Below are positions 1 through 6,619 of a DNA stretch of 19,091 nucleotides, piece by piece. Position 1 is the stretch's first letter, and the number at the start of each line of letters is the position of its first letter. The notes beneath the pieces are model-generated. The model did no database searches and was not told the DNA's origin. It worked only from the letters and a program-made list of their open reading frames with translations. Source of the DNA: M3007 sp038249605 (GTDB lineage: Bacteria; Bacteroidota; Bacteroidia; Chitinophagales; Saprospiraceae); contig JBBSDH010000061.1 of the NCBI GenBank assembly GCA_038249605.1, positions 1-19,091 of the forward strand, given 5' to 3'. A program made the translations under genes and the position numbers.

Positions 1-67
1 TTACCTCGTAACCATTCTCGCAGGCGACCAATTGCAAAAAAGGATGCAATTGGTGGTAGCGAGGTAA
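1..67. repeat. Nested inverted repeat (hairpin) at window edge
   Basis: The outer arms TTACCTCG (1-8) and CGAGGTAA (60-67) are perfectly complementary. Inside them ACCAATTGCA (27-36) pairs perfectly with TGCAATTGGT (45-54). The element abuts the GGAATGC tandem array. It may extend to the left of the window, so its true length is unknown. There is no T-tract after it on either strand, so it is not a typical intrinsic terminator. Its function is unknown. Confidence 0.6.
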
Positions 68-68
68 G

Positions 69-101
69 GGAATGCGGAATGCGGAATGCGGAATGCGGAA
101 T
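69..101. repeat. GGAATGC heptamer tandem repeat (4.7 copies)
   Basis: Four exact copies of GGAATGC (69-96) are followed by a partial GGAAT. The last unit plus the following bases (90-104) is an inverted match, 14 of 15 positions, to CAAATTCTGCATTCC at 187-201, so the stretch 90-201 could fold back on itself. A degenerate relative (GGAATGCGGAAT) appears near 5756-5767, just downstream of the tRNA terminator. This is non-coding intergenic repeat DNA downstream of the PLP-enzyme gene. Confidence 0.8.
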
Positions 102-233
102 TTGTGCTACTATGGGGACTATTCAAATATTTGTGCCAAATTTTTTTTAAATCTGTCACAGTTCATTGAGCACTACCTCTTTGACGCAAATTCTGCATTC
201 CAGTTCCATCGCTTACTCGGGACAAGTCCGCAT

Positions 234-1373
234 TCAGGACAGTGCTTTTTTCAAGTCCTCGATCAAATCATCCACATCTTCAACGCCTACGCTGAGGCGT
301 ACGAGCGAATCGGTAAGTCCTACCTTGAGGCGTTCTTCGCGCGGAATGCTGGCGTGGGTCATACTGGCTGGGTGACCGATGAGCGATTCTACGCCGCCGA
401 GCGATTCGGCGAGGGAGAATAGGTTGGTGCCGCTGAGCACTTTATTGGCTGCTTCGGGTGAGTTGTCCACAAGATCAAAAGACACCATGGCGCCGAACAT
501 GCGCATTTGTTTTTTGGCCACGGCGTGGCCGGGATGGTTTTCGAATCCGGGCCAATACACTTTGGATACCGCGGGGTGATTTTTTAGGAAATGAGCGATT
601 TTTTCGGCATTTTCACAGGCGCGCTGAACGCGCAGGTGCAAGGTTTTGATGCCGCGCAAAACGAGGAAACAATCCTGCGGGCCGGGCACGGCGCCCGAGG
701 CGTTTTGCAGGAAACGCAGGCGTTGGGCCAAGTCGGCGTTTTTGGTAATGAGGCAGCCGTGTACTACATCGGAGTGACCGCCGATGTATTTGGTGGCTGA
801 GTGCAGGACGATGTCGGCGCCCAGGTCAAGCGGATTTTGCAGGTAGGGCGATGCGAAGGTATTGTCTACCACCGTGAGCACGCCTTTGCTGCGCGCCACC
901 GAGCAAAGGGCTTCTATGTCGACGATGTTGAGCATCGGGTTGGTGGGGGTTTCGATCCACAACATTTTGGTTTCCGCGGTGATGGAGGCAGCCACGACGG
1001 CTGGGTCGGACATGTCGATGTAGCGGCTTTTCAAACCCCAGGGCCCCCAAACACGGACCATCTGGCGGTAAGATCCGCCGTAGAGATCGTTCACAGAGAG
1101 CACTTCGTCGCCTGGATTCAACAATTTAATGACCGAATCCTGGGCGGCCAGTCCCGAACCGAAACAGATGGCGTCGGTACCGTTTTCCAGAGCTGCGAGG
1201 TTGGTTTCAAGGGCTGTTCGCGTGGGGTTTTGGGTGCGGGCGTATTCGTAACCTTTGTGGTCGCCGGGAGCGGCTTGCACGTAAGTGGAGGTTTGGAAAA
1301 TGGGCGTCATGATGGCCCCGGTGGAGGGGTCGGGCTCGATGCCGGCGTGGATGACTTTGGTGGCGAATTTCAT
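234..1373 (-). CDS. Trans-sulfuration PLP enzyme (cystathionine gamma-synthase / gamma-lyase family)
   Basis: The 379-residue protein belongs to the Cys/Met metabolism PLP-dependent family (fold type I). These enzymes make or cleave cystathionine in cysteine-methionine interconversion in the cytosol. Visible landmarks are the phosphate-contacting YEYAR near residues 42-46, FGSGLAA near 71-77, the PLP aspartate region VVDNTFASPYLQ (168-179) and the Schiff-base lysine in SATKYIGGHSD at K195. The length matches the usual 380-400. The frame can be extended three codons upstream to a TTG, but the ATG at 1373 begins the conserved MKFATKVIHAG and is preferred. A TACCTTTG box on the minus strand at 1409-1416 fits a promoter about 35 bp upstream. 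Sequence alone does not separate synthase, gamma-lyase and beta-lyase activity. The gene appears to stand alone. Confidence 0.9.
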   Translation of the reverse strand: MKFATKVIHAGIEPDPSTGAIMTPIFQTSTYVQAAPGDHKGYEYARTQNPTRTALETNLAALENGTDAICFGSGLAAQDSVIKLLNPGDEVLSVNDLYGGSYRQMVRVWGPWGLKSRYIDMSDPAVVAASITAETKMLWIETPTNPMLNIVDIEALCSVARSKGVLTVVDNTFASPYLQNPLDLGADIVLHSATKYIGGHSDVVHGCLITKNADLAQRLRFLQNASGAVPGPQDCFLVLRGIKTLHLRVQRACENAEKIAHFLKNHPAVSKVYWPGFENHPGHAVAKKQMRMFGAMVSFDLVDNSPEAANKVLSGTNLFSLAESLGGVESLIGHPASMTHASIPREERLKVGLTDSLVRLSVGVEDVDDLIEDLKKALS

Positions 1374-1408
1374 GTTTAGCAATAAAGGTTGGGCTGAAAA
1401 ATGGAGAG

Positions 1409-1416
1409 CAAAGGTA
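1409..1416 (-). promoter_or_regulatory. -7 promoter box (TACCTTTG) of the PLP-enzyme gene
   Basis: On the minus strand the octamer TACCTTTG matches the Bacteroidota primary-sigma -7 consensus TAnnTTTG and lies 35 bp upstream of the ATG at 1373. A well-spaced -33 TTG is not evident, so the assignment rests on the -7 box and its position. Confidence 0.5.
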
Positions 1417-1446
1417 GGGGTAAATAAGTCAACACTCGGCAGTCAA

Positions 1447-2337
1447 CTAAAGATTACCCTCCAACACAACCAGCTTCGCACCCAGTTCCACATCGCCGTT
1501 TTCCAAAACCTCTTGGGCGTAGCGGTGTATGGCCACCCGGGCATCAGGCGCTTTGAGAAGGGCCTGTACACGCGTATTTGTTATGGCGAGTGCGGCGGAT
1601 TCTTCGGCCGAAGGCAGGGCTTTCAGGGCTGCCAGCCGGGCGATGTTGTTACCGGTGAGCACGGAACTGTGGCGGATACCGTAGGGGAGTTTGTCGAAAC
1701 CAATGACATCGACGGCGCCAACTTCCTGCACAATTTCCTCCAGTGCATTTCCACTGGCGCGTACGTACCAAAAACGGCCCATGCGGCCCATAAGATCGAT
1801 TTTATGCGGATCGATGCGGCCGTTTTCATTAAGCACTTCTTCGGCGATGTGCATGCGCACGATCCGGCAAACGATGAGGTTGCCTGCGCCGCCATCATCG
1901 CCCAGAGGCAGAACCTGGTCTACCTTGCATTCCATCTGCACCGGGCTTTCGGCAATCCTGAATGGTTTTACCAAATCGGAAGCGAGGGGAGTGAGACCTG
2001 TTTTTTCAAATTCATTCACTTCCGAAGACCATTCGATGCTGGCCATGGCCATTTGCCGCACGAGGCTGTGCGGCACCACGTTGATCACCACTTCGCCGGT
2101 GTCCTGTACGTTTTTCAACGTGTCTTTGGTGGTGTTGTTGGCCACACGTCGGTTGGATGAAAAGATCAGGATGGGCGGATTGCTGCTGAAAGCGTTGAAA
2201 AAACTGTACGGCGCGATGTTTGGAACACCGTCGGTACTGATGGTGCTGGCAAACGCAATGGGGCGTGGCGACACGGCGCCGAGGATGAATTGGTGCAGGT
2301 CGCGCGTGGCAATTTGGGTTGGATCTATGGTGAGCAT
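1447..2337 (-). CDS. Flavin reductase-like FMN-binding split-barrel protein
   Basis: The 296-residue cytosolic protein has the N-terminal flavin reductase-like split barrel. The stretch SPRPIAFASTISTDG (about residues 23-37) followed by NIAPYSFFNAFSSNPPI is the typical signature of this family, and SLVRQMAMAS and CKVDQVLPLGDD occupy the expected later positions. Family members reduce or bind FMN and often serve as partners of flavin monooxygenases, or as oxidoreductases of unknown substrate. The C-terminal third (after about residue 205) is the extension usual in the Bacteroidota version of about 290-300 residues. The start ATG at 2337 gives MLTIDPTQIATRD, which agrees with the family N-terminus. 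Its partner enzyme is not in the window. The upstream gene at 2437-2904 on the same strand is 99 bp away and need not be co-transcribed. Confidence 0.88.
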   Translation of the reverse strand: MLTIDPTQIATRDLHQFILGAVSPRPIAFASTISTDGVPNIAPYSFFNAFSSNPPILIFSSNRRVANNTTKDTLKNVQDTGEVVINVVPHSLVRQMAMASIEWSSEVNEFEKTGLTPLASDLVKPFRIAESPVQMECKVDQVLPLGDDGGAGNLIVCRIVRMHIAEEVLNENGRIDPHKIDLMGRMGRFWYVRASGNALEEIVQEVGAVDVIGFDKLPYGIRHSSVLTGNNIARLAALKALPSAEESAALAITNTRVQALLKAPDARVAIHRYAQEVLENGDVELGAKLVVLEGNL

Positions 2338-2436
2338 GGTGTGGCGAATGCAAAAGACAAGTTAACGGACGTTGAAAGTAACCCTCAAAAGTACGTTGTA
2401 CCCGACATTTGCATCCAGGAAATACTAAGCTGGACT

Positions 2437-2904
2437 CTAATTTTGTTTTTTTTGGGTCTTGTCTACGTGTTCTTCAATGGGGCAGTTTGTAGGATTTACC
2501 TCCCGCATACCCTGGTAAATGACAAGTTCGCAAGATTGGCTCAGCCCGAATTGCAATTCGTTTACAGCCTGCGCCGAAGTGATGTAAAGACCCTTTCCAT
2601 TGTTCTTATTGTGCATGATTACCAACACAGCATTGTCGCGAAGTTGTATTTCCGTACCTGACGCCATGTACAATGCTTGGACGACGGCGGTTCCGTTTAC
2701 TACCGGAAACGAGGTGTTTGCGGGAACAATGACATGGTCGGTTTCGTTGGGAACACGGTGTTTCGACCAATTGGATGCAACAAACCAGTCGGCGTTGCCA
2801 CCGGCGTTGCCACCAAGCCAGATGTTCTCATTTTGTGAAAAAACTGCCGACGTCGAAAAAGCCAGCATCATTGCAACACCGAAAATAATGACTTGATTTT
2901 TCAT
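2437..2904 (-). CDS. Small secreted protein with NWS-x-VP motif, function unknown
   Basis: The 155-residue protein begins with a clear Sec signal peptide (MKNQVIIFGVAMMLAFSTSAVFSQ, written here as positions 1-24; cleavage likely after AVFS or SQ). The mature start NENIWLGGNAGGNADWFVA, then SNWSKHRVPNETDHVIVP, follows the W-x-G-G...DW-x-x-x-x-NWS-x-x-x-VP-x-x-x-D-x-V-x-I-P pattern. That pattern opens many Bacteroidota surface and adhesin-like beta-helix proteins. The rest (VVQALYMASGTEIQLRDNAVL, then ELVIYQGM) resembles short beta-strand rungs. No T9SS C-terminal sorting domain is visible, and the protein is far shorter than the large adhesins carrying this motif. It could be a small stand-alone domain or the N-terminal remnant of a bigger protein. 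No function can be assigned. Confidence 0.75.
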   Translation of the reverse strand: MKNQVIIFGVAMMLAFSTSAVFSQNENIWLGGNAGGNADWFVASNWSKHRVPNETDHVIVPANTSFPVVNGTAVVQALYMASGTEIQLRDNAVLVIMHNKNNGKGLYITSAQAVNELQFGLSQSCELVIYQGMREVNPTNCPIEEHVDKTQKKQN

Positions 2905-3096
2905 GGCTTTGGTTTTAAGGAAGATGGGGAGGTGAAATTATACTCAATTGCTTGACAAAGTTGCAATTAATATGTCTAAAAACATAGGACAGATGTTGCA
3001 TTTTCAATGTTCAATCGCAATCTTTCTTTTCAGCGCTTTTCCTACACCGCGTTGGGATGACAAAAACAACGAACCAACATCAACTGTTATATCCTT

Positions 3097-3612
3097 ATGA
3101 ACTTCTCCACATTCCGCCGCTTTTTACCCGTTATCGTACTTGCGCTTCTGGCCTTCGCATGGTACCAGTACCGCCAGCCAAGTGTATCAGCGGGCGACAT
3201 GGCGCCTGATTTTGAAGCGTCGGCGCCCGATGGCCGCAAAGCCCGTTTGTCGGACTTACGTGGACAATACGTATTGCTGCAGTTTTGGGGCAGCTGGTGC
3301 GGTCCGTGCCGCCAGGAAAATCCGCATTTGGTCAACATATACAACCGTTACAAGGCGCAATCCTTTACCATTTTCAGCATCGGAATCGAACAAAACATGC
3401 GGGCATGGCAAAACGCCATTGAAGTTGACGGGCTCATCTGGCCGCATCATTATGCCACAGACGAACGTTTCGACCACCCGGCGGCCCAATTGTACCATGT
3501 TAAAAGTATACCCGCCACCGTACTCATCAACCCCGAAGGCCGCATTATGGGTGTGAACCTGTCTCCAGATCAGATTGATCGCATGCTCGGACAGGTCATC
3601 AGCAAGAATTAG
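3097..3612 (+). CDS. TlpA/ResA-like membrane-anchored thioredoxin-fold protein
   Basis: The 171-residue protein has an N-terminal hydrophobic segment (about residues 8-24, PVIVLALLAFAWY) serving as signal anchor or uncleaved signal. A thioredoxin-like domain facing the periplasm follows. The redox motif WCGPC is at residues 67-71 with C68 and C71. The upstream GDMAPDFEASAPDGRKARLSD pattern and the downstream IPATVLINPEGRI (cis-proline loop P-A-T-V) are typical of the AhpC/TSA-TlpA family. Such proteins reduce disulfides of exported proteins or apocytochrome c. The gene is divergent from the secreted-protein gene at 2437-2904, and grpE follows after 176 bp. Its specific partner is not visible in the window. 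Confidence 0.88.
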   Translation: MNFSTFRRFLPVIVLALLAFAWYQYRQPSVSAGDMAPDFEASAPDGRKARLSDLRGQYVLLQFWGSWCGPCRQENPHLVNIYNRYKAQSFTIFSIGIEQNMRAWQNAIEVDGLIWPHHYATDERFDHPAAQLYHVKSIPATVLINPEGRIMGVNLSPDQIDRMLGQVISKN

Positions 3613-3788
3613 CACGAAGACGGACAAAAAATACCAGCATACTGACAAATTGGCACCAACACACGACGGGGCATAAAAATTGTGGATGGCTTTGTTGGCA
3701 GTGTAAAAAGATCTGGATGGCCGGAATAGGTCAGCATGGGATATTGCCCTTTGAAACAGCTTTTCGCACGATCACTGTACCATAAGCC

Positions 3789-4358
3789 ATGATTAAAAAG
3801 TGGATAAAAAATAAAATGAACATGCCCGATAAGGAAACGAATTTGCAGGAAAACGAATCGATGGAGAATGTTGAAGCGCAACAAACCGCTATGGAAACCG
3901 AAGCAACCGGTGAAAATCCGCTGGAAGCCAAAGTGGCGGAATTACAACAACAGCTCGACGATGCCCGCAACAAACACCTTTACTTGCTTTCCGATTTTGA
4001 AAATTACAAACGCAATGCCGCACGCGAACGTACGGAGCTGACGCAAACCGCCGGTCGCGACATCATCGTCGCCCTTTTGCCCGTGCTCGACGATTTTGAA
4101 CGTGCCGCCAAAAACGGCGGACTCGCCGAGGGTGTGGCCCTTGTTCACCACAAACTCCAGCAAACCTTGCAAGCCAGGGGATTGCGCAACCTGCCCGCCA
4201 ATACAGGCGAACCTTTCAATGCCGACCACCACGAAGCCGTGGCCGAAGTGCCCGCCGCTTCCGACGACCTGAAAGGTAAAATTGTGGATACCCTCGAACC
4301 CGGCTACGCCATCGGCGAACGCATCATCCGTTTCGCCAAAGTTGTGGTGGGCAAATAA
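3789..4358 (+). CDS. grpE: GrpE nucleotide exchange factor
   Basis: GrpE is the nucleotide exchange factor that releases ADP from DnaK in the Hsp70 cycle. The 189-residue protein has an acidic, glutamine-rich N-terminal tail, then a long coiled-coil helix (EAKVAELQQQLDDARNKHLY, about residues 47-66). Next come the family core LSDFENYKRNAARERTEL and VALLPVLDDFERA. The C-terminal beta domain ends in NADHHEAVAEVP and GYAIGERIIRFAKVVVGK, which matches the GrpE signature. The dnaJ gene begins 9 bp after the stop, so the two are an operon. The ATG at 3789 is the first in the frame. Internal methionines at residues 10 and 12 are possible alternatives because the start lies in a poorly conserved tail. 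dnaK is not in the window. Confidence 0.95.
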   Translation: MIKKWIKNKMNMPDKETNLQENESMENVEAQQTAMETEATGENPLEAKVAELQQQLDDARNKHLYLLSDFENYKRNAARERTELTQTAGRDIIVALLPVLDDFERAAKNGGLAEGVALVHHKLQQTLQARGLRNLPANTGEPFNADHHEAVAEVPAASDDLKGKIVDTLEPGYAIGERIIRFAKVVVGK

Positions 4359-4367
4359 CATCCGTAA

Positions 4368-5528
4368 ATGGCAAAGAGAGATTATTACGAAATTCTCGGC
4401 GTGGCCAAAGGCGCCGCTGCCGACGAAATAAAAAAAGCGTACCGCAAAAAAGCACTCGAGTTTCACCCCGACCGCAACCCGGGCGATAAAGCTGCCGAAG
4501 AAAAGTTTAAAGAAGCCGCCGAAGCTTACGATACGCTCAGTGAAGACGATAAACGCGCGCGCTACGACCGTTATGGTCACGCAGGCGTGGACGGACAGGG
4601 TAACGGCCCCAGCGGATTTGAAGGCATGTCGATGGACGACATTCTGCGCCGCTTCGGTTTCGATTCCGACGATATTTTTAGCGAATTTTTCGGTGGCGGC
4701 GGCCGTCGCGGCGGTGTACGCCAGCCCCGAGGCGAACGCGGCTCCAACCTGCGCATCCGCGTCAAAATGACCCTCGAAGAAGTCGCTTCCGGTGTCAGCA
4801 AAAAAATCAAAGTCCGCAAACAAGTCACCTGCAACACTTGCAGCGGATCGGGTGCACGCGACAAAAACGCCGTTGAAACCTGCACCACCTGCCGTGGTTC
4901 GGGCATGGTAAACCGCGTTACGCAAACGCCGTTTGGTGTGATGCAAACTGCTACCGCCTGCCCTACCTGCAGCGGAAGTGGCCAAACCATCAAGGTGGCC
5001 TGCAATGTATGCAAAGGCGACGGACGTGTTTTTGGTGAAGAAACCATCGACGTAGACATCCCGGCTGGCGTACACGACGGCATCCAGCTCTCCATGTCGG
5101 GCAAAGGCAACGCCGGCGCCAAAGGCGGCGGTCCGGGCGATCTCATCATCAACATCGAAGAACTTCCACACGACGATTTCATCCGCGAAGGCAACAACAT
5201 CATGTTCGAGCTCTTCATCAACATAGCGGATGCAGCCATCGGCACCCAAATCGAAGTGCCCACCCTTGAAGGTAAAGCCAGGATCAAAATTCCCCCCGGA
5301 ACACAATCGGGCAAAATTTTCCGCCTGCGCGAAAAAGGGCTGCCAGCCCTACAGAGTTATGGCCGAGGCGATCAACTCATCCATGTAAATGTGTGGACGC
5401 CCAAAAAATTCAACGACGAGGAAAGGAAACTCCTGGAGAAATTGCGCGAAATGCCCAACTTCAAACCCAACCCGGGTAAGGAGGATAAAAGCTTTTTTGA
5501 TAAGGTCAAAGATATTTTCGGCTCCTAA
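4368..5528 (+). CDS. dnaJ: DnaJ (Hsp40) co-chaperone
   Basis: This is a full-length type I Hsp40 of 386 residues that delivers unfolded clients to DnaK and stimulates its ATPase. Domains in order are: a J domain (about 4-68) with HPD at residues 33-35; a Gly/Phe-rich linker ending in FFGGGGRRGG; and a cysteine-rich zinc domain starting at C155. The zinc domain has four CxxCxGxG-type repeats (CNTCSGSG, CTTCRGSG, CPTCSGSG, CNVCKGDG). A C-terminal substrate-binding and dimerisation region follows. The fourth zinc motif has D in place of the middle S/G of GxG (CKGDG), which is common. It is translated directly after grpE (9 bp gap). No strong terminator is visible before the tRNA promoter that follows. 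Confidence 0.97.
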   Translation: MAKRDYYEILGVAKGAAADEIKKAYRKKALEFHPDRNPGDKAAEEKFKEAAEAYDTLSEDDKRARYDRYGHAGVDGQGNGPSGFEGMSMDDILRRFGFDSDDIFSEFFGGGGRRGGVRQPRGERGSNLRIRVKMTLEEVASGVSKKIKVRKQVTCNTCSGSGARDKNAVETCTTCRGSGMVNRVTQTPFGVMQTATACPTCSGSGQTIKVACNVCKGDGRVFGEETIDVDIPAGVHDGIQLSMSGKGNAGAKGGGPGDLIINIEELPHDDFIREGNNIMFELFINIADAAIGTQIEVPTLEGKARIKIPPGTQSGKIFRLREKGLPALQSYGRGDQLIHVNVWTPKKFNDEERKLLEKLREMPNFKPNPGKEDKSFFDKVKDIFGS

Positions 5529-5551
5529 ACTGAAATTTCTGCACCGGATAT

Positions 5552-5583
5552 TTGAATAATTAAAACGGCTTGTCTTATCTTTG
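5552..5583 (+). promoter_or_regulatory. Promoter of tRNA-Leu (TTG - 21 bp - TATCTTTG)
   Basis: The -33 element TTTG (5551-5554) and the -7 box TATCTTTG (5576-5583) are separated by 21 bp. This is a full match to the Bacteroidota primary-sigma promoter TTTG/TAnnTTTG. The tRNA 5' end is at 5607, leaving a short leader of about 15-20 nt to be removed by RNase P. It is the best-formed promoter in the window. Confidence 0.75.
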
Positions 5584-5606
5584 CACCCGCTTGAAAAAGC
5601 ATGTAT

Positions 5607-5690
5607 GGCCACGTGGCGGAATTGGTAGACGCGCTACTTTGAGGGGGTAGTGTCCTTTCGGATGTGCTGGTTCGACTCCAGTCGTGGTCA
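5607..5690 (+). tRNA. tRNA-Leu (anticodon GAG)
   Basis: The 84-nt sequence folds as a class II tRNA. The acceptor stem GGCCACG pairs with CGTGGTC (5683-5689) with one G-U, and the discriminator base is A5690. The D arm contains GGAATTGGTAGACGC. The anticodon stem CTACT/GGTAG closes the 7-nt loop TTGAGGG, giving anticodon GAG, which reads CUC and CUU. The long variable arm has a TCC/GGA stem, and the T loop is TTCGACT. CCA is not encoded (CAC follows). The long variable arm together with GAG identifies leucine. Confidence 0.96.
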
Positions 5691-5703
5691 CACTAAAAAC
5701 AAG

Positions 5704-5736
5704 GCGCCGTTCTGAGCAATCAGGACGGCGCTTTTT
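5704..5736 (+). terminator. Intrinsic terminator after tRNA-Leu
   Basis: The arm GCGCCGTTCTGA (5704-5715) pairs with TCAGGACGGCGC (5720-5731), giving 12 bp with one G-U and a stable GCAA tetraloop. A TTTTT run follows immediately (5732-5736). It lies 13 bp past the tRNA 3' end and clearly ends that transcript. It may also act on the convergent minus-strand gene at 5798-6523, since a TTGTTTTT run lies on that side as well. Confidence 0.92.
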
Positions 5737-5797
5737 GAATTCGGAATGTAGCATTTGGAATGCGGAATGGTCATTGCGGCGAAGTGTGGGAACGGAA

Positions 5798-6523
5798 TTA
5801 CGATCCCCGCTTTTTCTTTTTCTTCTTTACTTTCTTTTCTTTTTTTCCTTTTTTTAAAGGGGTGACATCCTGCGCCACCTCTTGTTGTTGTTCCCGACCA
5901 AGCCCATTGCCGTAAAGGACCGAAGCCGGCCAGGCAGCATGGTTTTGCGTCGGTGGGTAGATCATATGGTGAACGACAGTGTGAGTTCCGTCGGGATTGA
6001 CCACCACGGTCATGTTGTCGCCGTTTTGTTGGATGACTGTGTGGGTTCCGTCGGGATTGACGACAACTGAAACGTTATCGCCATGACGGTGGATGGAGGA
6101 GTGCGAACCGTCGGGATTGACCACCACGGCCATGTTTTCGCCATTTTGGTGGATGACCGTATGGGTTCCGTCGGGGTTGACTACCACAGCGATGTTTTCG
6201 CCTTGTTTGTGAACGACCGTATGCGAACCGTCTGGATTCACCACCACGGCCATGTTTTCGCCTTGTTTGTGAACGACCGTATGCGAACCGTCTGGATTCA
6301 CCACCACAGCCATGTTTTCGCCTTGTTGCTGGATGACCGTATGCGTGCCGTCGGGGTTGACTACCACGGCCATGTTTTCGCCATTTTGGTGGATGACCGT
6401 GTGGGTACCGTCGGGGTTAACAATGACGGAAACGCCCTGCGCTTGGATTTGTATTGTGGCAGCAAACAGAAGTAAAAGAGAGACATGACATTTTGGGTAC
6501 ATGGCGCGGGTGGTTTGTATCAT
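5798..6523 (-). CDS. Secreted 20-residue-repeat protein (NPDG / QxGxN repeats)
   Basis: The 241-residue protein has a signal peptide (CHVSLLLLFAATIQIQAQ, cleavage near residue 29). It is followed by eight units of exactly 20 residues from residue 31 to about 186, with a consensus like VVVNPDG[TS]HTVIHQNGENMA. Each unit reads as strand, NPDG turn, strand, QxGxN turn. The last unit is cut at HTVVHH. The remainder (IYPPTQNHAAWPASVLYGNG) leads into a very basic tail (KKGKKEKKVKKKKKKRGS). Two neighbouring units are almost identical in DNA, indicating recent duplication. The strand-turn spacing and Q-x-G-x-N resemble curlin-type repeats, but no csg gene is near and the second curlin glutamine is missing, so that is inference. 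ATG 6523 sits directly behind a CACTTTTGC box. ATG 6502 (MYPKCH) is an alternative start that would also leave an intact signal peptide. Confidence 0.82.
   Translation of the reverse strand: MIQTTRAMYPKCHVSLLLLFAATIQIQAQGVSVIVNPDGTHTVIHQNGENMAVVVNPDGTHTVIQQQGENMAVVVNPDGSHTVVHKQGENMAVVVNPDGSHTVVHKQGENIAVVVNPDGTHTVIHQNGENMAVVVNPDGSHSSIHRHGDNVSVVVNPDGTHTVIQQNGDNMTVVVNPDGTHTVVHHMIYPPTQNHAAWPASVLYGNGLGREQQQEVAQDVTPLKKGKKEKKVKKKKKKRGS
5966..6433 (-). repeat. In-gene tandem repeat, 60-bp period, about 7.8 units
   Basis: The DNA repeats with a 60-bp period in frame with the 20-residue protein unit. The segments 6192-6247 and 6252-6307 are identical over 56 bp, whereas other units have diverged mainly at third positions and at the H/K/Q variable positions. 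It is coding repeat DNA. The reverse strand happens to stay open as well, which produces a repetitive shadow frame. Confidence 0.85.
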
Positions 6524-6582
6524 GCAAAAGTGTGGTAAGAAGCCATGGATGTCAAGTATTTTAAGAGAACTTTAATTTGGTT

Positions 6583-6609
6583 TAAATTTGCAATTCAATT
6601 GCAAATTTA
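6583..6609. repeat. Perfect 13-bp-arm AT-rich palindrome
   Basis: The arms TAAATTTGCAATT (6583-6595) and AATTGCAAATTTA (6597-6609) are exactly complementary around a single C. The palindrome lies between the tolC-like stop (6620) and the repeat-protein start (6523), 60-86 bp upstream of the latter. An operator for the repeat-protein gene, or a weak transcript-end hairpin for the efflux gene, are both possible. There is no GC-rich stem plus T-run, so a classic terminator is unlikely. Confidence 0.65.
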
Positions 6610-6619
6610 CACCAACCAT

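Noticed and set aside
1..67. Nested hairpin considered as an integron attC site
   Set aside because: The required core sites GTTRRRY and RYYYAAC are not present on either strand.
72..422. 116-codon plus-strand frame at the left end
   Set aside because: It starts inside the GGAATGC array and runs into the 3' end of the PLP-enzyme gene on the other strand; no domain or start signal.
1374..1382. Upstream TTG start for the PLP enzyme (and similar TTG starts at 14867 for guaB and 17133 for the antitoxin)
   Set aside because: In each case an ATG a few codons further in begins the conserved family N-terminus and fits the promoter box better.
3640..3720. TTGGCA-type sequences upstream of grpE considered as a sigma-54 promoter
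   Set aside because: The GC element required 12 bp downstream of the GG is absent in both candidates (CG and AG found).
3942..5306. 454-codon open frame on the minus strand opposite grpE-dnaJ
   Set aside because: It is a shadow of two well-identified genes; its translation is low-complexity (A, F, V, G, H rich) without any domain.
5966..6433. Regular 60-bp repeats considered as a CRISPR array
   Set aside because: The units are contiguous coding repeats with no unique spacers and code for a constant 20-residue motif.
6083..6475. Plus-strand repetitive frame (HHGHVFA... type repeats) opposite the repeat protein
   Set aside because: It exists because the 60-bp period keeps all frames open. 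It has no signal peptide or start context, while the minus frame has both.
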